From the NCBI GenBank assembly GCA_021776885.1, contig JAJFFA010000733.1, forward strand, positions 1-7,219: DNA of 7,219 bases. The letters are read 5' to 3'. Below are positions 1-6,997 of the stretch, piece by piece. The position numbers were made by a program, and so were the translations under genes. Every line of letters begins with the position of its first letter. The first letter of the stretch is position 1. This stretch comes from Planctomycetota bacterium. Lineage in GTDB: Bacteria; Planctomycetota; UBA1135; GCA-002686595. The notes under the pieces were generated by a model that was not told the DNA's origin, made no database searches, and saw only the letters and a list, made by a program, of their open reading frames with translations.

Positions 1-1534
1 CGAAGCCCGACGCCAGGAGCCCGGCCGAGTAGCCCATCGTGATGCAGGTCACGTGCACCAGGAGCCAGAAGTTGGTGTCGAGGACAGCGACCAGGGGCGT
101 CATCGTGTCGGCGCCGTCGAGCACCTCGTACTTCATGGCCAGGAACAGGCCCAGCGACCCCAGGAAGGGCCCGAGGGAGCCCGCGATTCGACGCCGGTGG
201 ATGCGCTCCATCACCATGCAGGCCAGGACGGCTCCGGCGGCGACGAAGAGCACCGTCTCGTAGAGGTTCGACACCGGCGGCTTCGAGCGCAGGTAGCAGC
301 GCATGCCGATGCCGGCGATGTGCACCAGAAACCCCAGCCCGGTCAGGACCTTGGCCGCGGTCAGCACGCGGCGCGCATTGGGGCGCAGCCACGTGACGGC
401 CATCAGGACGAAGGCCAGGAGGTAGAAGCCGAGGCTCTTGAAGAACGGGTCGAAGCCGTAGAAGGTCACCTCGAAGTCGACCTTGCCCTGCTCCTGGCGT
501 GCCGTGACCAGCTCGCGGCTGTTGTCCGCCAGGGCGGTCAGGCTGGCGAGGAAGGCCTCGTCATTGGAGCGATTGGCCGCCATGCCCTCGATCGCCTGGA
601 CCATCCCCAGGACACGCGGGTCGACGGGGCCAGCGACGAAGGCGTCGTTCGAGAGGTCGCCGATCGTCGTCCACTCGCGCTGCTCGTCGGCCGAGACGGT
701 CGGCGGCACCTGGGCCACCCCGGTCACCGCGGCGCGCTCGGCCAGGAGTGAGACCTCGTTCAAGAGCCGCGACGTGCGGGCATGGATCTCCTCGCGCTGC
801 GGGTCGTCCTCGGCCAGGCCGAAGACGGCCTCACGCAGGGCGGGGGCAGCGGCCAGGACCTCGCTGTAGGTCACGTAGGGCTTGCCCTCGAAGCCCGGGA
901 TACCCTCGGCGTCGAGCTCGGCCCGGGCGAAGTCGAACATGCGCGAGAGCCGCTCGAAGCGCATGACGCTCTCGCCCAGATCGACGACCTGGCCCTGGAC
1001 GGGGGCGCGCGCCTTGCGGTCGATCTTGGAGTACTCATGCCCCAGCTCGAAGAGCTTGCCGAAGCCCGGCTCGAGCTCGCGGTAGGTGTAGCGGTCCGCA
1101 CCCTTCTTGCCCTCGAAGCTGACACCGATGGCGTGCACGGCATCGCGCGACTCGACGCGGAAGAGGGGCCAATCCCTCACCGTCTCCGGGAAGAAGAGCA
1201 GCGCCAGCATGAACTCGTTCGGCGAGTACGAGTTGCCGTGCTGGTCCTTGGCCAGGCGCATGTAGTTGATCTGCAGCAGCGCCACCGCCCCGACCGTGGA
1301 GATGGGCTTGACCCGGCCATCCTCCTGCACGGCGATGCGCGAGAAGAGGCCGAGGGTCTCCGAGGACCACTCGGGCAGGCTCTCGACCGGCTGGTCGGCG
1401 CCGAGGAACTCGGCGCCGTGGTCGTGCCCGTCGTCGGGTCCGTGGGCCTCCTGGGCCAGGCCCACCGCGGCGGGCAGGGCGAACGCCAGGAACAGCGACA
1501 GGACGAGAGCGGATCTCTTGACGAGACGATTCAT
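1..1534 (-). CDS. ccsA: Cytochrome c biogenesis protein CcsA/ResC, 3'-truncated by window edge
   Basis: This is the integral-membrane half of the system II cytochrome c synthase, which handles heme and attaches it to CXXCH apocytochromes outside the cytoplasmic membrane. I translated it from the ATG at 1534; 511 residues are visible and the C-terminus is missing. Residues 1-27 form a signal peptide (MNRLVKR, hydrophobic run, GLA). A histidine-bearing stretch follows (H31, H37, H39). A soluble region of about 335 residues opens with GRVKPIST at 73-80, a motif I associate with this CcsA subfamily. Membrane segments lie near 367-383, 394-411, 425-443, 450-466 and 489-511. Family hallmarks are PPVSNLYET (419-427), LAMKYE, and TNFWLLVHV with H494 in the membrane. 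The WWD heme-binding motif should lie beyond the window edge. The start overlaps the resB stop (ATGA), with a GAAGG ribosome site 7 bases upstream. The family call is firm; the long N-terminal domain has no assigned function. Confidence 0.9.
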   Translation of the reverse strand, partial: MNRLVKRSALVLSLFLAFALPAAVGLAQEAHGPDDGHDHGAEFLGADQPVESLPEWSSETLGLFSRIAVQEDGRVKPISTVGAVALLQINYMRLAKDQHGNSYSPNEFMLALLFFPETVRDWPLFRVESRDAVHAIGVSFEGKKGADRYTYRELEPGFGKLFELGHEYSKIDRKARAPVQGQVVDLGESVMRFERLSRMFDFARAELDAEGIPGFEGKPYVTYSEVLAAAPALREAVFGLAEDDPQREEIHARTSRLLNEVSLLAERAAVTGVAQVPPTVSADEQREWTTIGDLSNDAFVAGPVDPRVLGMVQAIEGMAANRSNDEAFLASLTALADNSRELVTARQEQGKVDFEVTFYGFDPFFKSLGFYLLAFVLMAVTWLRPNARRVLTAAKVLTGLGFLVHIAGIGMRCYLRSKPPVSNLYETVLFVAAGAVLACMVMERIHRRRIAGSLGPFLGSLGLFLAMKYEVLDGADTMTPLVAVLDTNFWLLVHVTCITMGYSAGLLASGF

Positions 1535-2703
1535 GACGACGCCTTCGCGGACTGGGCCTTGATGTGCTTCGTGAGCATCGGGATGAAGTGCACCAGCAGG
1601 CCCAGGGCGATCACCCAGCAGGCCCACTTGGGAACCTGATCCGTCGGATTGAGCACGACGGAGAAGCTCGAGAAGAAGGGATCATCCGGGCCCGTTCCGG
1701 TCGGCTGGAAGCCCGACTGGTAGACCGTGTAGCCCTGCCTGCGCAGGGGCTCGTTCATGCTGATCCGGATGTTCTGTTCGACGCCGTTCTCGATGTAGAC
1801 GACGTCCGAGTAGTACTTGGCCGCACGCGTGATGCCCGGGTGCTCTTCCTTGGTGAAGTCGGTCAGGCGGATCGTGAAGGGCAGGTCCCACTCACGCCGG
1901 CGCAGGTCGACCTCCCAGGTGCGGCCATCGATCTGCAGCGCCCAGGGCACCCTCTGGCGGCCCCAGAGCAGGCCCACCTGGCGCTGGCCCGAGTCCTCCT
2001 CGATGACGCAAGCGACCCCGGGGAAGTCGTCCGAGCCTTCGGTGTCCGGCCCTGGCTTGGGCTGCAGCACGAAGCCCTCGACCACGATGCCCTGGATGAA
2101 GCCGTCATCCACGGGGCGCGGCGAGCAGTTCGGCAGGTAGCCGGACAGGATCACGTCGAAGGGCAGCTCGTCCGAGACCATGCGCGCCTCGGCCCCCGGC
2201 TCGAGCGCCCGCAGGCGGTCGTTCGGGATCGTGTACTGGCGCGCGCTGCCGTCGGCCTTGTGCTCGGTGACGACCACGTCCCACTCCTGGCTGCTCAGGA
2301 ACGAGTCGCCGCTGGAGCCCTCGAGCACACGCAGCTGACCCTTCTGCGAGGTGCGCCACTCGACGAAGCCCGCGACGAGCAGCATCGCGATGCCGATGTG
2401 GATGATGAAGACGCCGGCACGCGACCAGCTGCGGCGCATGCGCAGCATGCCGCCGACGAGCAGGTTCAGGGCCAGGACCGAGAGCAACAGGTAGGCGCCG
2501 GGCAAGGGCACGCGCAGCGGGGTGCCGGTGACGAAGAGCGACTCGAAGTAGCGCTTCTGCACCTCGTACAGCGTCGAGTACTGCTGCTCGAGCGTCCCGA
2601 GGAAGGTCAGCAGCAACAGGAGCAGCAGGATGATGCAGACCATCCCGAAGGAGCCGAAGACCCCGATCACCTGCTGGAAGACGTTCTTTTTCTGACGCGC
2701 CAT
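1531..2703 (-). CDS. resB: Cytochrome c biogenesis protein ResB (CcsB)
   Basis: This is the ResB/CcsB partner of CcsA in system II cytochrome c maturation. In the known complex it contributes to the heme path across the membrane and to presenting reduced apocytochrome. The protein has 390 residues. Transmembrane helices are at about 15-37, 69-87 and 96-115, followed by a large extracytoplasmic domain (about 116-356) and a last helix at 360-378. This is the usual four-helix ResB layout. Recognisable motifs are FLGTLEQ...LYEVQKRYFESLF (34-57), H102 in the third helix (FIIHIGIA), MNEPLRRQGYTVYQSGF (316-332) and H372 in the last helix (LLVHFIP). The two helix histidines are candidate heme ligands, as known for CcsBA proteins. 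The upstream lipoprotein stop (TGA) directly abuts this ATG, and the stop overlaps the ccsA start, so the gene sits mid-operon. Here ResB and CcsA are separate proteins, not a fused CcsBA. Confidence 0.93.
   Translation of the reverse strand: MARQKKNVFQQVIGVFGSFGMVCIILLLLLLLTFLGTLEQQYSTLYEVQKRYFESLFVTGTPLRVPLPGAYLLLSVLALNLLVGGMLRMRRSWSRAGVFIIHIGIAMLLVAGFVEWRTSQKGQLRVLEGSSGDSFLSSQEWDVVVTEHKADGSARQYTIPNDRLRALEPGAEARMVSDELPFDVILSGYLPNCSPRPVDDGFIQGIVVEGFVLQPKPGPDTEGSDDFPGVACVIEEDSGQRQVGLLWGRQRVPWALQIDGRTWEVDLRRREWDLPFTIRLTDFTKEEHPGITRAAKYYSDVVYIENGVEQNIRISMNEPLRRQGYTVYQSGFQPTGTGPDDPFFSSFSVVLNPTDQVPKWACWVIALGLLVHFIPMLTKHIKAQSAKASS
1542..1546 (-). promoter_or_regulatory. Ribosome binding site for ccsA
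   Basis: The minus strand reads GAAGG, 7 bases before the ATG at 1534. It lies inside the end of resB. With the ATGA overlap it supports this start and translational coupling of the two genes. Confidence 0.5.
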
Positions 2704-3852
2704 TCAGGACCCCTCGTAGGCCAGCGAGCCGCAGAAGTCGAAGAAGCGCTCGCGCTGGGCGTCGACCTCTTCCCTGGGGCCGGTCATCTTGACGAACACC
2801 ATGCTGTCGGGGAGCAGGCACAGGAGCCCGAGCAGACCCGCGCCCTCGACGCTCGAGCCGCTCATGCCCTTGAAGTCGCCGGCCAGGTCGACGACCACGC
2901 CCTCGGCGTCCAGCATCGGGCGCCGCTCGAGGCCGGCCAGGTCGTCGTCACTCAGGGGCGAGAGGCCCAGCTGGCCGCGCCAGCGGTTGATGTTGGCCAG
3001 CACGCCCCCGGCGCCCCCGGGCAAGCGCGTGACGTAGCACTCGGTATCGCTCGCACCATCCGGCAGGAGCGTGACCACGCGCATCTGGCGCGGCGCGGCC
3101 TCGCTCCAGCCCTCGGGCACGTCCCAGACGAGGCCGCCGCCGCTGCCGCCGCCGCTGGAGGTCATGGGCGCTCCGGCGCCCGTGTCGGCCGGCGGGGCGG
3201 ACATGCCCTTGGGTCGCAGGGACCCGGCCAGCAGCTCGAAGCGCGCGCGCTCGCCGGCGATCACGTCCGCCGGCCCCACCATCTTGAGGAACACCATGCT
3301 CTCACCCGCTTCGAGGACCAGGCCGACCAGGGCGGTCTCCGGTCGCGCGACCCCGCCCATGCCGGTGTAGTCCCCCTCGACGTCGAGGTAATAGGCCTCG
3401 AAGCCGAAGAACGACTTCGTCGGCAAGGCCTCCAGCGCGGCGGCGTCGATCGGTTCCAGGCCGACCTGGCCGAGCCAGCGGTTGATGTTCGCCAGGGCCC
3501 CGCCCGCGCTCCCGGGCAAGGCCGAGAGGTAGCACTCGGCGTCGTCGCGCCCGGCCACCGACAGGTTCAGCCGGCGCATGTCCGTGGGCGGCAGCTCGTG
3601 CCAGCCCTCGGGCATGGCGAAGTCGAGCCCCGCGCTGCCCGCTGCAGGCTGCTGCGTGGCGCCGCCGCCCTGGCCGTGGGGGTCCCCTCCGCCGGAGCCG
3701 AAGCCGAAGCGCTGCGCGCTGGTCGCCGGGAAGGGCGGCTCGGGGTCCGCGATCTCTTTCACGTCTTCGATCGGGTAGGTACCTCCCCCGTCGGAACAGG
3801 CCGCCAGGGCGGATCCGAGGAGCAGGAGGGCCAGAGTCGTGCTTTGCTTCAT
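2704..3852 (-). CDS. Lipoprotein with two tandem NINRW-type domains, unknown function
   Basis: I do not recognise a named function. The 382-residue protein starts with a classic lipoprotein signal: MKQSTT, a hydrophobic run, and lipobox LAAC with the lipidated cysteine at C19. Serine at +2 would favour the outer membrane in Lol-type sorting. A Gly/Pro/Gln-rich linker (about 36-75) leads to two homologous domains at about 77-212 and 242-377, joined by a GGGSGGG linker (234-240). Shared landmarks are PEGW, MR, ECY (C107 and C272), LPG.AGG.LANINRW.GQ.GL, GD(Y/F).GM.G, SMVF.KM.GP, RF and GSL. I recall similar GG..ANvNRWrgQ domains in proteins of Planctomycetota and Verrucomicrobiota, but cannot confirm it here. 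It heads the resB-ccsA operon, with its TGA directly adjoining the resB ATG, so a role in cytochrome c maturation or heme and cytochrome handling is inferred from position only. An in-frame TAG immediately precedes the ATG, fixing the 5' limit. No clear Shine-Dalgarno sequence is seen upstream. Confidence 0.85.
   Translation of the reverse strand: MKQSTTLALLLLGSALAACSDGGGTYPIEDVKEIADPEPPFPATSAQRFGFGSGGGDPHGQGGGATQQPAAGSAGLDFAMPEGWHELPPTDMRRLNLSVAGRDDAECYLSALPGSAGGALANINRWLGQVGLEPIDAAALEALPTKSFFGFEAYYLDVEGDYTGMGGVARPETALVGLVLEAGESMVFLKMVGPADVIAGERARFELLAGSLRPKGMSAPPADTGAGAPMTSSGGGSGGGLVWDVPEGWSEAAPRQMRVVTLLPDGASDTECYVTRLPGGAGGVLANINRWRGQLGLSPLSDDDLAGLERRPMLDAEGVVVDLAGDFKGMSGSSVEGAGLLGLLCLLPDSMVFVKMTGPREEVDAQRERFFDFCGSLAYEGS
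2710..2715 (-). promoter_or_regulatory. Ribosome binding site for resB
   Basis: The minus strand reads GAGGGG, 6 bases before the resB ATG at 2703. It is embedded in the last codons of the upstream lipoprotein gene, whose TGA touches the ATG. It supports the chosen resB start. Confidence 0.6.
3133..3156. repeat. Tandem 12-bp repeat (two perfect copies)
   Basis: The unit GCCGCCGCCGCT occurs twice head-to-tail on the plus strand. On the coding (minus) strand it encodes the serine/glycine linker between the two lipoprotein domains. It is a likely slippage-prone site where linker length could vary. Confidence 0.8.
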
Positions 3853-4038
3853 CTATGTATGGACCAGACTGCCGAGGGTCCGATCGAGCGGCCCGCCCTG
3901 CGGACCTGAGGTTCGTTTCGCCGAGTGCCTGCCGTGGGATCCGGAACCTTACAGATCCGCGCCGGATCTGCCGAAAAGCGTAATCCAAGGGGCTGTCGCC
4001 CTGCCGTCCGACCCACCCGCACCCCGAATCAAAACCTC
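3853..4038. promoter_or_regulatory. Divergent intergenic region between the two operons
   Basis: The 186 bases between the divergent starts should hold promoters for both the lipoprotein-resB-ccsA operon and the DUF2959-redox operon. I could not pick out a convincing -35/-10 pair on either strand. A TAATCC at 3981-3986 could pass as a -10 for the plus strand but has no matching -35. The strongest structure is the inverted repeat at 3952-3970. No ORF with coding character was found here. Confidence 0.5.
3952..3970. repeat. Perfect 8-bp inverted repeat, possible operator
   Basis: The arms CAGATCCG (3952-3959) and CGGATCTG (3963-3970) are exact reverse complements around a 3-base centre. A further GATCCG copy occurs at 3938-3943, 16 bases upstream of the one in the left arm. 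The position between divergent operons suits a dimeric regulator site. There is no T-run on either side, so an intrinsic terminator is unlikely. Function is inferred. Confidence 0.4.
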
Positions 4039-4722
4039 GTGAACGCCAGGATTCTAGCGCTTTCCTCTCTGCTCCTCGCCAGCGGCTTCTCCAGCTGCTC
4101 CTCGGCCGCCAAGGCCAGCCTCGGACTGCGCCGCGTCGACGACCTGGTGACCTGCATCGAGCACGTCCAGGTGGAGTCCGACGTCGCCCGTGATCGGCTG
4201 CGTAGCGCCGTGTACGGCCTCCACGGCGTGTTGGATCCCAAGCGCGAGATCGACGTCGTCAGTGCCTTCAGCGAGTTCGCCCTCGCGATCGACCAGTCCG
4301 AGGAGCAAGCCGCTGCCCTGCGTGACGCCATCGGGCCCATGCAGAAGGCAGCCGAGCCCTTCTTCGAAAAGTGGCAGGACGACATGGAAGAATTTTCCAG
4401 CGGGGCCCTGCGCGAGCGATCGCGTGCCCGCATGGAACGAACCCGCGAGCGCTACGACGCGATCGTCGCGGTGAGCGTGCCTGTACAGGACGAGTACGAC
4501 GCCCTGAACACGAACCTGCGCGATCACGCCCTGTTCCTGGGACACGACCTCAACCAGGCCTCGTTGGACGAGATCCGCGGCGACGTCAAGACCCTGACGC
4601 GACACGCCGCCAAGGTCGACTCCCTGCTGGAGCAGACGATCGAGGCCTGCCTGGCCTACGCCGAGGCCTCGAACCTGCCGCAGGTCGAGGTCACGGAAGA
4701 GGCGCCCGCGGAAGCCAAGTAG
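4039..4722 (+). CDS. DUF2959 family lipoprotein-like protein
   Basis: I recognise this as DUF2959, a family of small, helical, secreted or lipid-anchored proteins with no established function. I chose the GTG at 4039 because it gives MNARILALSSLLLASGFSSC, a compact signal sequence with a candidate lipidation cysteine at C20; the lipobox FSSC is non-canonical at -3. An in-frame ATG at 3925 would add 38 arginine/proline-rich residues and bury the signal. From the GTG the protein has 227 residues. Family-like features are the charged helical stretches, FFEKWQDDMEEFSSGALRER (about 108-127), RMERTRERYDAI (131-142) and LRDHALFLGHDLN (160-172). An acidic tail rich in Glu and Pro ends the protein. 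No good ribosome site precedes the GTG. The gene lies 28 bases upstream of the redox fusion gene and probably leads its operon, so it may be an envelope scaffold or partner for that system. That role is inference. Confidence 0.8.
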   Translation: MNARILALSSLLLASGFSSCSSAAKASLGLRRVDDLVTCIEHVQVESDVARDRLRSAVYGLHGVLDPKREIDVVSAFSEFALAIDQSEEQAAALRDAIGPMQKAAEPFFEKWQDDMEEFSSGALRERSRARMERTRERYDAIVAVSVPVQDEYDALNTNLRDHALFLGHDLNQASLDEIRGDVKTLTRHAAKVDSLLEQTIEACLAYAEASNLPQVEVTEEAPAEAK

Positions 4723-4737
4723 ACCGAAGCCGTCCAC

Positions 4738-4741
4738 GGAG
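4738..4741 (+). promoter_or_regulatory. Ribosome binding site for the redox fusion gene
   Basis: GGAG lies 9 bases before the ATG at 4751, within the 28-base gap after the DUF2959 stop codon. It supports that start. Confidence 0.55.
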
Positions 4742-4750
4742 CGTCGAGCG

Positions 4751-6997
4751 ATGAGCTGGACGCTCCTCGGCGGGCTGGCCCTGGCGCTCTTCGCCGGCCT
4801 GCTGGTCGCCCTGGCACGGCGCCGTGAGCTGCGCCGCATGCAGCGCTCCCTGCGCGAGCGCGAGCGCGTCTCGCGCCACGGCTCGGACGCCCTGCTGCGC
4901 CACCCGGTCATCGACCTGTCGCGCTGCCTCGGCTGCGGAACCTGCGTCGCGGCCTGCCCCGAGGACGGCGTCCTCGAGCTGGTCCACGGCCAGGCGATGG
5001 TCGTCAACGGCACGCGCTGCGAGGGCATCAGCGCCTGTGAGCGCGAGTGCCCGGTGGGCGCGGTCACGGTCACGATCGCCAACCTCGAGGAGCGCACGGA
5101 CGTCCCGGTCGTCAGCGCGAGTCTCGAGGCCGAGGGCCTGCCCGGCGTCTTCCTGGCTGGCGAGGTCACCGCCCACGCCCTGATCAAGACCGCCATCGAC
5201 CACGGCGTGGCCGTCGGCGCCGAGGTCGCGCGGCGCGTCACGCATGACGGGCAAGACCGCGACAGGCAAGACGCCGACGCGAACGTGCTCGACCTGGCCA
5301 TCGTCGGCGCGGGCCCCGCTGGCATCGCCTGCTCCCTCGAGGCCAAGCGCCAGGGCCTCTCCTTCGTCACCCTCGATCAGGAGGCCAGCCTGGGCGGAAC
5401 GGTCGCCAAGTACCCACGTCGCAAGCTGGTGCTGACCCAGCCCATGGAGCTCCCGCTCTACGGCCGGCTGGAACAGACCTCCTTCACCAAGGAGGACCTG
5501 ATGGCGCTCTGGACGCACATCGCCTCCGAACAGGAGCTCCCCTTGCACGGCGGCGAGGCCTTCAGCGGCCTCACGCGGGACGACCAGGGGCACTTCCTGG
5601 TGCAGACGACGAACGGCTCCTGGCCCGCGCGCAACGTCTGCCTGGCCCTGGGTCGACGCGGCACGCCGCGCCTGCTCGGCGTCCCCGGCGAGGACCTGCC
5701 CAAGGTGGCCTACAGCTTGATCGACGCGGGCTCGTACCAGGGCCGGCGCATCCTGGTCGTGGGCGGCGGGGACAGCGCCGTGGAAGCGGCGCTGGGCCTG
5801 GCGGAGCAGCCCGGCAACCAGGTCACGCTGTCCTATCGGCGCGACTCCTTCTTCCGCATCCGGGCTCGCAACCAGGAGCGCCTCGACCAGGGCCTCGCGG
5901 CCGGGAAGCTGACCCTGCTGCTGAAGAGCCAGGTGCTCGCCATCCACCCCGACCACGTCGAGCTGGCCGTCGAGGCCGAGGCCGGCTCGCAGCACCAGGT
6001 GCTCCCCAACGACGACGTCTTCGTGATGGCCGGCGGGATCCCGCCCTTCCAGCTCCTGGGCGAGGCGGGCGTGTCCTTCGACCCGACCCTGCGCGACAAG
6101 CCGCCGGCGATCGTCGAGCAGGGCACCGGCCTCGCGCGCGCCCTCGCCGCCGGGCTGGCCCTGACCCTGATGGTGCTGGCCTTTGCGCTCTGGCAGCGCG
6201 ACTACTACCTGCTCTCGGCCATCGAGCGCCCGGCCCACTCGCGCTACGACCTGCTGCGGCCCTCCAAGGGCCTGGGCCTCTTCTTCGGCATCGCCTCGGT
6301 GCTGATGATCCTGGTCAACCTGGTCTACCTCGTGCGTCGCTCGCCGGCCTTCGCCTTCGCCCGCGGTTCGCTGAAGACCTGGATGACGAGCCACGTGGCC
6401 ACGGGCATCCTGGCGCTGCTCCTGGCCATGCTGCACGGCGGCATGGAGTCCCGCGACACGGCCGGCGGCCACGCCTTCCAGGCCCTCGCCGTGCTGCTCC
6501 TGACGGGCGCGATCGGACGCTACTTCTACGCCTGGGTGCCGCGCGCCGCGAACGGGCGCGAGCTCGAGCTCGAGGAGGTCAAGGCCAGCCTCGGCGGCAT
6601 GTCGGAGGAGTGGGACACGGGGCAACGGGCCTTCCGCGCCAAGGTGCGCGCCGCGGTGCTCGAGCTGATCGAGGAGAAGCGCTGGAACGAGGGCTTCCTG
6701 GCCCGCGTGCGCTCGCTCATGACCGACCAGACGCGCCTCTCGCGCAGCCTGCGGCGCCTCGGCGCCGAGGGCCGCTCCCAGGGCGTGCCCCCCGCCGACG
6801 TGCGCGAGACCCTGCGCCTGGCACGCGAGGCCCACCGCTCGGCCGAGATGGCCGCGCACCTCGAAGACATCCGGGGCGTGCTCAACGGCTGGCGCTACGC
6901 CCACCGCTGGGTCGCCGCCCTGATGGTCGTGCTCGTCGGCGTGCACATCTTCTACGCCCTGCTCTACGGCGAGTCCTCCGCTCTGTACAAGCCATGA
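4751..6997 (+). CDS. Membrane ferredoxin / permuted FAD-NAD(P) oxidoreductase / di-heme cytochrome b fusion
   Basis: A 748-residue multidomain redox protein, likely moving electrons between cytoplasmic NAD(P)H or ferredoxin and the periplasm. A membrane anchor (about 4-22) precedes Arg-rich residues. The ferredoxin-like domain has C59, C62, C65, C69 and C90, C96, C100; the eighth expected cysteine is I93. Residues 118-163 (LPGVFLAGEVT..LIKTAIDHG) resemble the C-terminal FAD-closing motif of thioredoxin-reductase-like enzymes, yet precede the FAD Rossmann motif GAGPAG (186-191). The NAD(P) motif GGGDSAVE follows at 338-345, with SYRRD at 361-365. No CxxC redox pair is present, so it is not a thioredoxin reductase; it is closer to YpdA-like folds. 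Membrane helices lie at about 461-481, 508-528, 543-562, 575-594 and 717-737. H548/H562 and H718/H732 are each spaced 14 apart, as in di-heme cytochromes b. A helical, probably cytoplasmic insert spans 598-716. It overlaps the following cytochrome c gene by ATGA. The partner and the direction of electron flow are unknown. Confidence 0.87.
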   Translation: MSWTLLGGLALALFAGLLVALARRRELRRMQRSLRERERVSRHGSDALLRHPVIDLSRCLGCGTCVAACPEDGVLELVHGQAMVVNGTRCEGISACERECPVGAVTVTIANLEERTDVPVVSASLEAEGLPGVFLAGEVTAHALIKTAIDHGVAVGAEVARRVTHDGQDRDRQDADANVLDLAIVGAGPAGIACSLEAKRQGLSFVTLDQEASLGGTVAKYPRRKLVLTQPMELPLYGRLEQTSFTKEDLMALWTHIASEQELPLHGGEAFSGLTRDDQGHFLVQTTNGSWPARNVCLALGRRGTPRLLGVPGEDLPKVAYSLIDAGSYQGRRILVVGGGDSAVEAALGLAEQPGNQVTLSYRRDSFFRIRARNQERLDQGLAAGKLTLLLKSQVLAIHPDHVELAVEAEAGSQHQVLPNDDVFVMAGGIPPFQLLGEAGVSFDPTLRDKPPAIVEQGTGLARALAAGLALTLMVLAFALWQRDYYLLSAIERPAHSRYDLLRPSKGLGLFFGIASVLMILVNLVYLVRRSPAFAFARGSLKTWMTSHVATGILALLLAMLHGGMESRDTAGGHAFQALAVLLLTGAIGRYFYAWVPRAANGRELELEEVKASLGGMSEEWDTGQRAFRAKVRAAVLELIEEKRWNEGFLARVRSLMTDQTRLSRSLRRLGAEGRSQGVPPADVRETLRLAREAHRSAEMAAHLEDIRGVLNGWRYAHRWVAALMVVLVGVHIFYALLYGESSALYKP
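5246..5275 (+). repeat. Imperfect 15-bp tandem repeat in an interdomain linker
   Basis: GACGGGCAAGACCGC is followed at once by GACAGGCAAGACGCC, matching at 12 of 15 positions. It encodes DGQDR-DRQDA (residues 166-175). This is the hydrophilic linker between the FAD-closing-like segment and the FAD Rossmann motif of the fusion protein. It probably arose by local duplication. Confidence 0.5.

Noticed and set aside
53..751. Plus-strand open frames across the ccsA region (also 782-1639)
   Set aside because: They are shadows of the minus-strand ccsA frame, which carries the conserved CcsA motifs.
1564..3909. 781-codon open frame on the plus strand, antisense to resB and the lipoprotein gene
   Set aside because: It is rich in Arg, Gly, Ala, Glu, His and Gln with no recognisable motif. 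It is antisense to two well-supported genes. Long stop-free antisense frames are expected in GC-rich DNA.
3952..3970. Inverted repeat as an intrinsic terminator
   Set aside because: There is no T-run on either strand, and both flanking genes point away from it, so nothing needs terminating here.
3925..4038. ATG at 3925 as an upstream start for the DUF2959 gene
   Set aside because: It would add 38 Arg/Pro-rich residues before the hydrophobic signal and run through the inverted repeat. The GTG at 4039 gives a normal-looking export signal.
5244..5435. Small alternative-frame ORF with a GK-rich start overlapping the linker repeat
   Set aside because: It lies inside the continuous fusion-protein frame, which shows intact motifs on both sides, so there is no sign of a frameshift or a separate gene.
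4751..6997. Assignment of the flavoprotein as thioredoxin reductase
   Set aside because: No CxxC redox-active pair is present in the NAD(P) domain. The only closely spaced cysteines are the Fe-S ligands at the N-terminus.
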